Positions 44,264 through 52,210 of a stretch of DNA of 64,000 nucleotides are shown here, in pieces. Under the pieces are notes generated by a model that was not told the origin of the DNA, searched no databases, and saw only the letters and a program-made list of their open reading frames with translations. A program made the position numbers and the translations under genes. This DNA is from CAZXEJ01 sp964639895 (lineage in GTDB: Bacteria > Desulfobacterota_D > UBA1144 > Nemesobacterales > JADFKM01), in the NCBI GenBank assembly GCA_964639895.1, contig CAZXEJ010000004.1, positions 1 to 64,000 on the forward strand, written 5' to 3'. Position 1 is the first letter of the stretch; the number at the start of each line of letters is the position of its first letter.

Positions 44264-45542
44264 CGTAGCCTCCCTCCTCATCGTCGGCCGCGTCTCCTCC
44301 TGCCCAGTCGAGTATCTCTGCAAGATGTACCACCCTCACAGCCGATCCCGCCTCTCTCAGTCCCGAAGCGATCTGTAACATGCAGCCCGGATTGGGGGCC
44401 ACCACGACCTCGGCCCCCGTTGAGAGGACGTCGCGAACCTTCTCGGCCAGTATCTTCTCCGCCATCTCGGGCTCGACGACGTTGTATATGCCGGCGCTTC
44501 CGCAGCAGCGCGTCGGGTTCTTCATTTCACGCAGTTCCACCCCCGGTATGCAGCGCAGCAGGCTGCGTGGCTCGCGACTTACGCGCTGGGCGTGGACGAG
44601 ATGGCACGGGTCCTGGTAGGTGACGGTCAGACGAAGCTCCCTCGAGACCGGCTCGGCGGCCCCCATCTCGACGAGCACCTCGCTCAGGTCGCGCACCATC
44701 TCGGCGAAACGCCGCGCACGTTTCCCGTAGTGGCGGTCAAACCGCAGCAACTCACCGTACTCCTTCATGGCCGAGCCGCAGCCGGCCGAGTTGACGACCA
44801 CCCTCTCGACGCCCGCACGCTCGAACGCCTCGATGTTCCTTGCGGCCATGAGCATCGCCCGCTCGACGTCGCCGTTGTGAACGTTGAGCGCCCCGCAACA
44901 ACCCTGTGCGGGCGGCACGACCACCTCGGCCCCGGCGCGGCGGAGCACGCGTAGGGTGGCGCGGTTTACGTGGGGCATGAGGGTGTCCATGACGCACCCA
45001 GTCAGGAACCCCACCCTGAGGCGTCGCCGGCCCAGAGCACTATAGACACCGGGTACGAGCGGCGACTCGCCCAGGCGGGGACGGGGCAACATCGCCTCCA
45101 TCGCCGCCAGGCGGGCGGGCATGAGCCTTCTCAGCGCGTCGCGGAACGGCAACCTCGCGTACAGCCTGAGCACGGCGCCCACGAGGCGGGTCACCGCGGG
45201 ACGGGGCAGGACGACGCCCAGGAAAAACCCGAGCAGGCGGCCGCGCCATCCGCTCCACGGCAGCCCCGCGGTCTGGCGCGCGCCTTCGAGTATGGTGCCA
45301 TAGTTCACTCCGGCAGGGCAGACGGTCTCGCAGGCTCGGCACCCGAGGCACGTGTAGATGTGGCGCGTGAACGTGTAGGAAGGATTGATGCGACCCTCGT
45401 AGAGGGCGCGGCTCAGGTGGATCCTGCCGCGGGGAGACTCCGTCTCAAGCCCCGTAAGCTCGTAGGTGGGACACGCGGCCAGGCAGACGCCGCAATGGAT
45501 GCAATTATAGACCTCTTCCAGCCGGGCGGATGGTGAACTCAC
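44253..45542 (-). CDS. glcF: glycolate oxidase iron-sulfur subunit (GlcF-like)
   Basis: A 429-residue protein with two N-terminal 4Fe-4S motifs (C14, C17, C20, C24; C65, C68, C71, C75) followed by two cysteine-rich CCG domains (QGCCGALNVHNGD; NPTRCCGSAGIYN) that bind further Fe-S or heterodisulfide-type centres. This is the GlcF architecture, which passes electrons from GlcD/GlcE to the membrane quinone pool. The start is GTG, with a TACAAT directly upstream (45543-45548), so the message may have almost no leader. Upstream gene of the glcF-glcE pair. Confidence 0.9.
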   Translation of the reverse strand: MSSPSARLEEVYNCIHCGVCLAACPTYELTGLETESPRGRIHLSRALYEGRINPSYTFTRHIYTCLGCRACETVCPAGVNYGTILEGARQTAGLPWSGWRGRLLGFFLGVVLPRPAVTRLVGAVLRLYARLPFRDALRRLMPARLAAMEAMLPRPRLGESPLVPGVYSALGRRRLRVGFLTGCVMDTLMPHVNRATLRVLRRAGAEVVVPPAQGCCGALNVHNGDVERAMLMAARNIEAFERAGVERVVVNSAGCGSAMKEYGELLRFDRHYGKRARRFAEMVRDLSEVLVEMGAAEPVSRELRLTVTYQDPCHLVHAQRVSREPRSLLRCIPGVELREMKNPTRCCGSAGIYNVVEPEMAEKILAEKVRDVLSTGAEVVVAPNPGCMLQIASGLREAGSAVRVVHLAEILDWAGGDAADDEEGGYDER

Positions 45543-45644
45543 ATTGTATCAGCTTAACATCTTTTGCCCCTGTGCGGCGAAGCCCCCACCGGGCGGGCTT
45601 CACCCCGGCCCACGACGGTAGGCGCCGGAGGCGGGCGGGACACC

Positions 45645-46241
45645 TCAATTGGTCCTCGTGTACCTTACCCCCTGGAGCTCGGGCTCGCCGAGCTTCCTGT
45701 CCAGGTAGTCGAAGTCGCAGCCTGCCACCCAGAATATGTAGGTATCGGGCTTGTCCTCGGCCACCATGAACGAGAGCAACTTCTCGCAACAGATCTGGAA
45801 CACCTTGACGACGTCCGGGAACTCGACCCCCTCGGGTATGGCGACCTCGAGCTTGCAGGGCTCGGCACCGGCCTCGAGGGCGTCGAGCAGGCTCTCGATG
45901 ACGTCGTGAGTCGTGATTATGCCCACCAGGTCGCCGTCGTGGTTGACGACGGGAATGGCGTTGAACTTCCGGCTCAGCAGGATCTGGGCGGCCACGTGCA
46001 GGTCGACGTCCTCATATATGGTCACGGGGTTGGGCGTCATAATATCGGCGACTTTGAGGTCTGTCTTGAACAGCACAGTGCGAAGGTCCCTGTCGGTCAC
46101 GATACCGACTATCTTGCCCCCGTCCACCACGGGCACCTGATGGAAGTTGTGCTTCTTGAGCAACCGGAACGTGGACATTATGTCGGCGTCCGGACCGACG
46201 GTGTAGGGATCGGGTGTCATACAGTTACGTACCAGCAGCAT
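45645..46241 (-). CDS. tandem CBS-domain protein
   Basis: A 198-residue protein with two CBS domains (about 1-58 and 65-122), each with the MTPDP/MTPNPVT opening and the VPVVDGGKIVGIVTDRDL or IPVVNHDGDLVGIITTHDV adenosine-binding segment. Such pairs bind AMP, ATP or NAD and act as energy sensors. The C-terminal 65 residues (LEVAIPEGVEFPDVVKVF onward) look like a small ACT-like or other alpha/beta domain, as in AcuB-type proteins. GGAG stands right before the ATG. Target unknown; divergent from bolA. Confidence 0.88.
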   Translation of the reverse strand: MLLVRNCMTPDPYTVGPDADIMSTFRLLKKHNFHQVPVVDGGKIVGIVTDRDLRTVLFKTDLKVADIMTPNPVTIYEDVDLHVAAQILLSRKFNAIPVVNHDGDLVGIITTHDVIESLLDALEAGAEPCKLEVAIPEGVEFPDVVKVFQICCEKLLSFMVAEDKPDTYIFWVAGCDFDYLDRKLGEPELQGVRYTRTN

Positions 46242-46442
46242 CTCCTACTCTCCTTCTAAACGCTTGATGGGTGCCCCCCAGCGGCGCCTCGCGGCCGGAA
46301 CCGCCCCCTCTAAGGGCACCGAAACGAAGGTGGACGGCCGCATGGAGGCGGGGACTCGTTCACTGACCACCCCAACAAAACTACCACACCTGCAACATCC
46401 AAACAAGACACTCTCGGGGCGGCGTCTGCCGCGGAGATCGAG

Positions 46443-46470
46443 TTGTAACGACGGGCCGGCAGGATATAAT
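46443..46470 (+). promoter_or_regulatory. promoter of bolA
   Basis: TTGTAA (46443-46448), 16 bp, TATAAT (46465-46470). The predicted start (about 46477) falls at the ATG (46479), implying a leaderless message. Confidence 0.75.
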
Positions 46471-46478
46471 TAGAAAAC

Positions 46479-46718
46479 ATGGAACCCGAAGACATAAAGC
46501 GCATGATAGCCGCGGCCATGCCCGATGCCTACGTCGAAGTCGTGGGAGACGGCGAGCACTTCCAGGCCGTGGTAGTGTCGGACCGATTCGAAGGAAAGGG
46601 CCTGGTCGAACAGCACCAGATGGTCTATGCCGCCCTAGGTAACTCGATGAGGGAGAAGGTCCACGCCCTATCCATAAAGACCTATACACTCCAAGAGTGG
46701 AACAGGCAGCGGGGCTGA
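46479..46718 (+). CDS. bolA: BolA-family protein
   Basis: A 79-residue BolA/IbaG-type protein: EDIKRMIAAAMPDAYVEVVGDGEHFQAVVVS then FEGKGLVEQHQMVYAAL and HALSIKTYTLQEW. The conserved His in VEQHQMVY and in GEHFQ are candidate Fe-S ligands. BolA proteins pair with monothiol CGFS glutaredoxins to carry 2Fe-2S clusters; such a glutaredoxin lies 321 bp downstream. There is no ribosome site before the ATG, and the promoter -10 ends only 8 bp away, so translation is probably leaderless. Confidence 0.95.
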   Translation: MEPEDIKRMIAAAMPDAYVEVVGDGEHFQAVVVSDRFEGKGLVEQHQMVYAALGNSMREKVHALSIKTYTLQEWNRQRG

Positions 46719-46975
46719 AGCCAAGAGGAGTCGGCCGGGCCGAGGAACCGGCACCCGGGCTACGGGGCGCCAATCCCGGGCCGAGCGCCCGATCCACTCC
46801 CTCACCGCAAGGTGCAGCGTGAGGCAGGCCCATCATAAACATGGGGGCTCCCGCAGGCAGGCCTATTCTACCGGGCCCCGTAACACCACCCCCGCGGGCG
46901 AAGCAACAACAGGGTATCCCTCACACTGCACGCCGGGGCACCCCACCCGCGGCAGTGCGAGCTGGGTGCGGGATG
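46719..46975. other. spacer between bolA and glutaredoxin genes, no gene seen
   Basis: GC-rich with small inverted repeats, no U-tract terminator and no plausible coding frame. The glutaredoxin promoter begins at 46976. Confidence 0.5.
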
Positions 46976-47003
46976 TTGAATTGGGCGGATGTGCAAGTAG
47001 ACT
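46976..47003 (+). promoter_or_regulatory. promoter of the glutaredoxin gene
   Basis: TTGAAT (46976-46981), 16 bp, TAGACT (46998-47003). GGAGG precedes the ATG at 47040. Confidence 0.5.
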
Positions 47004-47039
47004 ATTTAGGATGACAAACCATCTCCGGAGGCGCGAACG

Positions 47040-47369
47040 ATGGATCAGGAAACACTCGATAAGATCAAGTCCCAGATCGAGAACAACGACATAGTCATAT
47101 ACATGAAGGGTACGCCCGAGATGCCAATGTGCGGTTTCTCGGCGCAGACCGTAAACCTGTTTCTCAGCTACGGCGTCCCCTTCAAGGCCGTAAACGTACT
47201 CGAAGACCCGGCCATAAGACAAGGCATCAAGGAGTATTCGAACTGGCCCACGCTGCCGCAGGTCTACATCAAGGGAAAGTTCATCGGGGGCTGCGACATA
47301 TGCAACGAGCTTCACGCGCGCGGTGAGCTGGAGAAGATGGCCAAAGAGGCCGTGGGCATGAGCGGCTAG
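47040..47369 (+). CDS. grxD: monothiol glutaredoxin (Grx4/GrxD type)
   Basis: A 109-residue CGFS glutaredoxin: active site C31-G-F-S34 in MPMCGFSAQ, preceded by VIYMKGTPE; the GSH-binding TLPQVYIKGKFIGGCDI follows with WP before it. Such proteins bind a 2Fe-2S cluster with glutathione and deliver it to targets, often as a heterodimer with BolA, encoded just upstream. GGAGG lies 8 bases before the ATG and the gene has its own promoter. Full length and intact. Confidence 0.97.
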   Translation: MDQETLDKIKSQIENNDIVIYMKGTPEMPMCGFSAQTVNLFLSYGVPFKAVNVLEDPAIRQGIKEYSNWPTLPQVYIKGKFIGGCDICNELHARGELEKMAKEAVGMSG

Positions 47370-47528
47370 GGCGTTGCCTGAAGAAGAACAGTCTTTGTCC
47401 GTGGAGTGTGGGGAGGTCCGCCCATAGGGGTGGAGCCGCACGCCCCGGCGGAGAAGAAGCGGCCGGGGACGTTGCGGCCCATACCTTACATCGTCCCCGC
47501 CGCGGGCGGCTCGTCCCTCAAGATTTGG

Positions 47529-48002
47529 TTAACATTTGGTTCTCGTGGCCAGGCCCAGCACGACGCAACCCGAGGCGGTGCGCCCGCCGACGTCGCCTAT
47601 GAGCCGCATGTCAAGAGGTTCCACCACCAAGGCCTTGAGAACGTTCTTGAACCTGAACAAGAAGTACCTCTTCTCCTTACGGAACTTGCCCAGTACGCGC
47701 AGACGTATCCCTTTCTTGAGCGCAAGGAACCCCTTTGCATAGACGCCCAGCCTGTTTCCCTTCCTATCAGACAGCCTGAACAGCGTATAGGCATCTCCGC
47801 GCGGCGATGAGGCGTGGTGCACCTTGGTAACCACGCCTTCGACCACTATGCTGTCGCCATCGTATAGCTTGGGATACGACACGACCGTCTCTATGGTCGC
47901 CGGCACGGCGTCGTCGCCCGTCCCCTGGGCCGCGAACGCCGGTGCGAGCGACATTGCAAGCACTAGCACAACAGCTGCAATCGCAATCTCACTCACCCTC
48001 AT
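47529..48002 (-). CDS. exported OB-fold-like protein, function unknown
   Basis: A 157-residue protein with a signal peptide (IAIAAVVLVLAMSLAPAFA, cleaved near residue 25). The mature part has the strand order of an OB-fold: SYPKLYDGDSIVVEGVVTKVHH, GDAYTLFRLSDRKGNRLGVYAKG, IRLRVLGKFRKEKRYFLFRFKNV. That pattern resembles tRNA-anticodon-like OB domains and periplasmic OB proteins of the BOF/CcmE type, but no named family is certain. Two C-terminal cysteines (C145 and the final C157) could form a disulfide. AGGAG lies 8 bases before the ATG. Confidence 0.75.
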   Translation of the reverse strand: MRVSEIAIAAVVLVLAMSLAPAFAAQGTGDDAVPATIETVVSYPKLYDGDSIVVEGVVTKVHHASSPRGDAYTLFRLSDRKGNRLGVYAKGFLALKKGIRLRVLGKFRKEKRYFLFRFKNVLKALVVEPLDMRLIGDVGGRTASGCVVLGLATRTKC

Positions 48003-48422
48003 CTCAACACTCCTAGGGCTGAATGTCCGTTCCCCCTACTTTTTTGAGCATCGAAGGGGGCCGAAAGGTTCAAGATTTGTCACGCGGGAAGACGAAAATT
48101 GTCAACCACGCCCGCCCGTGCGACCGCCACCCTGCACTCTCGGTACGGTTCAATACACTAAGGGCAAGAACCGTGCCGATGAACCGGCCGGGCTCCGCCT
48201 CCCGGAATACAACGCTGTGCTGTAGGCTTGGAGTAGTCCCCCGTTCCCCCTAATGCTACCGTGCGGACGAGGGAGGCGCAAGCAAGGTGGATGAGGAAAA
48301 GCTGAGCGCGGGCGAGGCGGATGTGCCGGTACCGAAATATCGCCAACTCGGGGGGGTAAATGTGGACCGCGGGCGGGGGGTGAAAGCGGAGGGCCACTCG
48401 TCAGGTACCGAGCCCGAGCCGC
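48003..48422. other. 420 bp spacer between two minus-strand genes, nothing recognised
   Basis: Contains a + frame from 48287 (MDEEKLSAGEADVPVPKYRQLGG...) without a convincing ribosome site and running antisense into the 70-residue gene; not accepted. Some G-rich runs (48350-48385). Confidence 0.5.
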
Positions 48423-48635
48423 CTAGGCCGCCCAGACAAAGATGCGGCGCGAAGAGACGTCGTAGCGCACGTTGTGGCCGCGGGTCTGGGGGTAGAGCTC
48501 GTATATCTTCTCCCTCAATTCGGCTTCAATCCTGCGGACGTCTTCGTAACGCCCCTCGAGCCGCGCAAGCTGGACGGCCTTCTGAAGCCTCCACAACTGG
48601 TCCGCTTCGACGTCCTTGACGGGAATCGGATCCAT
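48423..48635 (-). CDS. small helical protein, function unknown (70 aa)
   Basis: A 70-residue protein, not recognised. It has one long amphipathic helix (ADQLWRLQKAVQLARLEGRYEDVRRIEAELREKIYELYP), resembling UvrB/UvrC-motif or helical hairpin peptides, and a short strand tail (RYDVSSRRIFVWAA). AGGGAGG stands 9 bases before the ATG and a promoter-like TTGACT...TAAACT lies upstream (48691-48720). Those two signals support a real gene despite its size. Soluble, no signal peptide. A role is not inferable. Confidence 0.65.
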   Translation of the reverse strand: MDPIPVKDVEADQLWRLQKAVQLARLEGRYEDVRRIEAELREKIYELYPQTRGHNVRYDVSSRRIFVWAA

Positions 48636-48690
48636 CCCGAGAGCCTCCCTGGCGGGCCAACGCCGCCGACGGATGGGGAAGTGAGGAAAT

Positions 48691-48720
48691 AGTTTAACCC
48701 GGCCCCCCGGCCGCAGTCAA
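48691..48720 (-). promoter_or_regulatory. candidate promoter of the 70-residue gene
   Basis: Minus strand TTGACT (48715-48720), 18 bp, TAAACT (48691-48696). Confidence 0.5.
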
Positions 48721-49192
48721 ACACCACAGCCGTCGACGACGGAACTCCCCACGTGGGGGGGGAGCGCATAGCCCTCTGCCTATGTGGACGGCAAACCCAC
48801 ACTCCGACACGCCGGTGGGAAGCAACGAAGCCCCCCTAACGGTGCAGACGCCCCGGCGGCCCGCCCCCGTTCGTGCACGGCGCACGGGGGCACGCAACCT
48901 ACCCCAGCTTCCAGCCGCGGGACGTCTCCCGGACCGCCGACGCATCCATCGAGCGGAAGGAGCTAGCCCTGCGCCTTGCAGGCGGGACACCACCGAGGAA
49001 ATACGCCGCCCCTTACAATCCACCCTCACCTCTTCGCCCGCACGCCGGACGCGCAACGTAAGACCCCCCTCGGCGCCTCGTCACCCCCTACATCAGACGC
49101 CCCTTCCCACGAGCGCAGCGCCTCCTCCTCTCGGCGGCCCCTCCTCCCGACGGGCACCACTGAGCCCGGGAAGTGGGCAGCGCAGGCGCTGG
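48721..49192. other. 470 bp divergent spacer, C-rich, no gene seen
   Basis: Short proline/arginine-rich frames only. It separates the minus-strand 70-residue gene from the SnoaL-like gene promoter. Confidence 0.5.
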
Positions 49193-49220
49193 TGACACCG
49201 CCAGAGCGCTGATGTATGAT
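49193..49220 (+). promoter_or_regulatory. promoter of the first SnoaL-like gene
   Basis: GTGACA (49193-49198), 16 bp, TATGAT (49215-49220). Leader of about 41 nt with GGAG before the ATG. Confidence 0.55.
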
Positions 49221-49267
49221 AAAGTTTGAGGCCCTTTCGGGCACTACAGCCACACCGGAGCAGGCCA

Positions 49268-49693
49268 ATGGACGAAGCGGAAGCCGTTCTCAAGGCGAAC
49301 AAGCTGTTCTACCGGGCTCTCGGAACGCGGGACCTCGACCTCATGGGGCGTGTATGGATTCAGGACGACCGGGCAAAGTGCGTTCATCCGGGCTGGACCT
49401 CGCTCAACGGTTGGGAGGCCATACGCCAGAGCTGGGAGAACGTGTTCGACCCGAGAGACCAGGTGGACATAGAGATATCGAACGTATCGCTCCGCGTGGC
49501 AGGTCGTACGGCGTGGCTGACGTGCATACAGAAGATGACCTATGTGTGCCGCGATCCCGTGATGGTGAACATCTCGGTCTCGACCAACATATTCGAGCGT
49601 CACGGCGAGCGGTGGCTGATGGTGTTGCACCACGCTTCCCCCCTGCCCATAATGGGTGCCGAGGAATCACCCTCGGAGACGGAGTTGCAATAG
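49268..49693 (+). CDS. SnoaL-like / NTF2-fold protein, copy 1
   Basis: A 141-residue NTF2-fold protein of the SnoaL_3/DUF4440 type. It opens VLKANKLFYRALGTRDLDLM, has CVHPGW followed by GWEAIRQSW, and ends TNIFERHGERWLMVLHHAS, the usual conserved blocks. The fold forms a small-molecule pocket, used by some members as isomerase or for ligand binding; function here is unknown. The ATG at 49268 has GGAG 7 bases upstream; the longer frame from 49226 begins inside the leader. A paralogue sits at 61214-61630. The B12 operon starts 200 bp downstream but has its own promoter. Confidence 0.85.
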   Translation: MDEAEAVLKANKLFYRALGTRDLDLMGRVWIQDDRAKCVHPGWTSLNGWEAIRQSWENVFDPRDQVDIEISNVSLRVAGRTAWLTCIQKMTYVCRDPVMVNISVSTNIFERHGERWLMVLHHASPLPIMGAEESPSETELQ

Positions 49694-49904
49694 CACTGCG
49701 GGCGGGTCCGCCGCCTCCTCCTACAACGCCATCCATCGCCTTCCCCCCAGGCCCAAGAGCATCGCGGCCGCGGTCGTGACCGCAGCGTGGGCCGTGCCGT
49801 AGCCGCCGGGCCGACCCAACCTACGCGCGGCCCCCCCGCACCCGGGCATCCATCGGCCTCCTGTCAGTTGGGGGCCGGACGGCGAAGCAACCCGCCGCGG
49901 CGGG

Positions 49905-49933
49905 TTGACACGCCCCGAGGAGACCACTAGACT
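49905..49933 (+). promoter_or_regulatory. promoter of the cobalamin operon
   Basis: TTGACA (49905-49910), 17 bp, TAGACT (49928-49933), 38 bp before the riboswitch. Confidence 0.6.
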
Positions 49934-49970
49934 GTAATAAACGCGGCTTTTTGAAAATCCATTCTCCATA

Positions 49971-50163
49971 CGACAGGGTTCCCCTTCCGCTGAGCCGCCC
50001 GACGGCCTGCAGAAGGGGTTAAAAGGGAAGTCCGGTGAGAGTCCGGCGCAGCCCCGCTGCTGTGAGCAGGTGATGACCCGTCGCACGTAGCCACTGGAGC
50101 CTACCCCGAAGGGTTCTGGGAAGGCGCGGCGGGATGCCTGCGAGCCAGAATACCTGCCCGTCG
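49971..50163 (+). promoter_or_regulatory. cobalamin riboswitch (AdoCbl/B12 element)
   Basis: Shows the conserved order of the cobalamin riboswitch: AAAAGGGAAGTCCGGTGAGAG, then GCAGCCCCGCTGCTGTGA (the B12-box-like core), GCCACTG (50090-50096), GGGAAGGCG (50118-50126) and GAGCCAGAATACCTGCC (50142-50158). CGACAGGGT at 49971 can pair with ACCTGCCCGTCG ending at 50163 as stem P1. It lies between a sigma-70 promoter and btuB. High B12 should lower expression of the operon. Confidence 0.97.
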
Positions 50164-50175
50164 TACGTCGTCGAC

Positions 50176-50250
50176 TACTTTTTTCGAGGGGAAAAAGTAC
50201 GATGGTCGCCACTGTCGAGACCGCCCTTGTCTTTTTCCCTGACAAGGGCG
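50176..50250 (+). promoter_or_regulatory. expression-platform hairpins masking the btuB ribosome site
   Basis: Hairpin 1: TACTTTTTTC with GGAAAAAGTA (50176-50199), one G-U pair, loop GAGG. Hairpin 2: CGCCCTTGTC (50222-50231) with GACAAGGGCG (50241-50250), ten perfect pairs. Hairpin 2 ends four bases before the btuB ATG and buries the only ribosome-site-like AAGGGCG, so control is probably at translation initiation. Confidence 0.75.
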
Positions 50251-50254
50251 AAAC

Positions 50255-52171
50255 ATGCTGAAACAGACTGCTGCACTACTGCTGGCCGCGGCGTCGCTGT
50301 GCGTGCTGTTCGCAGCCGTCGGCGCGGCGGGGGAGGAACCCCATCAGGAGGGTGTGCTCGCGCCGGTCGTGGTCGAGGCTCCCCGCGAAGAGGCTCCACT
50401 CGACGTGCCGACGGCGTTCTCGACCGTAATCGACGTCGAACGGTTCGCGGGGGAGTTCAACACTACGGCGGAGCTTCTCTCGGCCACCCCCGGACTCCAG
50501 GTGCGCGACTTCGGCGGCTTCGGCCAGCTGAAGACGGTGTCGATCCGCGGCTCGGCCTCCAACCAGGTCGTCATACTGCTCGACGGGGTAAGGATATCGA
50601 GCCCCATGGGCGCAGGTGTGGACCTGTCCACGCTGCCTCTCGAGTACGTAGACAGGATCGAGATCGTGCGCGGCGGCGCCTCGGCACTGGTCGGTACCGA
50701 CGCCATAGGGGGCGTAGTAAACGTCGTGACACGGTCCGATTCGGCCCCCTTCACACGCGCCCGCCTGACGGTGGGCTCCTTCACCACCCTCTCGGCCGGC
50801 TTCACGCACTCGGGTCGGCTGGGCGGCGTGGGTTACCTGATATCCTACAACCATGCCCAGAGCCGCGGCGACTTCAGCTTCAAATCCATAAACGGCCTCG
50901 AGGTCGAGCGTATAAACAACGAGTTCCTCTCCGAGAGCCTTCTTGGGCGAGTGTCCGTCGAGACGTCGGGCGGCTGGAGGCTGACGGCGACGAGCGAGCT
51001 CTACTTCGACGACAAGGGCGTACCGGGGCTGGGCGAGTTCCAGGAGGACAGCTCCAACCAGCGCGACCTGCGCCTCCTGACCAGTCTAACCGCGGCCAAG
51101 GAGCGCTTCCCCTCGGCCGCCATGGACGCGCGCTTGACCCTGTATCACCGCCTCGACGTCCTAGAGTTCAAGGACCCCGAGCCCACGCTCGGGGTACCGC
51201 TCGATACGCTGAGCCGCATGCACACGGTGGCAGCCAACCCGGTGCTCACGTGGTACGCCCCCTTCGGCCAGACCGTCACCGTGGGGACCGAACTGAGGGG
51301 CGAGGTGCTGAGGGACGACGACTTCTCCAACCCGAGCCGCCTCACCTGGAGCCTCTACGCATCCGACGAGGTGCCCCTTCTGGACGACCAGATAACGCTG
51401 CTCCCCCTTGCCCGGTTCGATCTCTTCACCACCTACGGCCCCTCCGACTCCACAGACGCCGCACTCTCGCCCAAGCTCGGCCTCATAGTGAGACCCCGGC
51501 GGGTGCGGCACCTTGCGTTCAAGGCCAACGTCGGAAAGTCGTTCCGGGCACCAGGCTTCGGCGAGCTCTTCCTGCCCGAACGGGGGTTCATCGGAGGCAA
51601 CCCCGACCTCCACAACGAGAGATCGATCGACTTCGACACGGGCGTATCGCTCACCTACCCCCGCCTCTCGCTCACCGTCGACTACTTCCACAATCGCGTG
51701 CGCGACCTCATCGCCTTCGTCTTCGTGAGCGCAAACCGCATCGAGCCCCGCAACATAGGACTCGTCGTCGAGCAGGGCCTCGAGGCCGAGCTAGCGCTCC
51801 GTCCGGCGGAGTTCCTGGGGGTCACGGCGTCCTACACCTTCCTTGACGGCGAGGCCCGCGACACGGGAGCACAGCTTCCGGGCAGGGCCCGCAACACGTT
51901 CGACCTCAGAGCCGAGCTCGACCACACGCCGTTTCGCCTCTACTGGGAGACCCATTTCGTCGACGAGATACCCTTGACCCCGTTTCCCGGCTCTCGCACC
52001 ACGGAGGCGCGCACCACTCACGACGTGGGCCTGCGGCTGGAGTGGAGGAAGTGGTACGTCACGGCCGAGGTCAAAAACCTTCTCGACAACAAAAACGTAA
52101 GGGACGCGTTCGACTTCCCCCTGCCGGGCGTGCAATGGTACGTGACGGCGGGGATGAAGATTCGACCGTGA
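50255..52171 (+). CDS. btuB: TonB-dependent cobalamin receptor (BtuB-like)
   Basis: A 638-residue outer membrane receptor. Signal peptide about 1-25; a TonB-box-like segment (LAPVVVEAP, about 35-43); plug domain about 55-170 with LLSATPGLQVRDFGGFGQLKTVSIRGSAS split by VVILLDGVRI and YVDRIEIVRGGASALVGTDAIGGVVNVVT; then a 22-strand barrel. The riboswitch directly upstream marks the substrate as cobalamin or a corrinoid. The C terminus ends MKIRP rather than with Phe. First gene of btuB - propeller lipoprotein - btuF. Confidence 0.93.
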   Translation: MLKQTAALLLAAASLCVLFAAVGAAGEEPHQEGVLAPVVVEAPREEAPLDVPTAFSTVIDVERFAGEFNTTAELLSATPGLQVRDFGGFGQLKTVSIRGSASNQVVILLDGVRISSPMGAGVDLSTLPLEYVDRIEIVRGGASALVGTDAIGGVVNVVTRSDSAPFTRARLTVGSFTTLSAGFTHSGRLGGVGYLISYNHAQSRGDFSFKSINGLEVERINNEFLSESLLGRVSVETSGGWRLTATSELYFDDKGVPGLGEFQEDSSNQRDLRLLTSLTAAKERFPSAAMDARLTLYHRLDVLEFKDPEPTLGVPLDTLSRMHTVAANPVLTWYAPFGQTVTVGTELRGEVLRDDDFSNPSRLTWSLYASDEVPLLDDQITLLPLARFDLFTTYGPSDSTDAALSPKLGLIVRPRRVRHLAFKANVGKSFRAPGFGELFLPERGFIGGNPDLHNERSIDFDTGVSLTYPRLSLTVDYFHNRVRDLIAFVFVSANRIEPRNIGLVVEQGLEAELALRPAEFLGVTASYTFLDGEARDTGAQLPGRARNTFDLRAELDHTPFRLYWETHFVDEIPLTPFPGSRTTEARTTHDVGLRLEWRKWYVTAEVKNLLDNKNVRDAFDFPLPGVQWYVTAGMKIRP

Positions 52172-52210
52172 AAAACCACTACACCATAACAGTAAGGAGG
52201 TACAAAACAG

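Noticed and set aside
48287..48619. 110-residue + frame upstream and antisense to the 70-residue gene
   Set aside because: Weak ribosome site, Arg/Pro-rich tail, and its 3' half is antisense to a better-supported gene.
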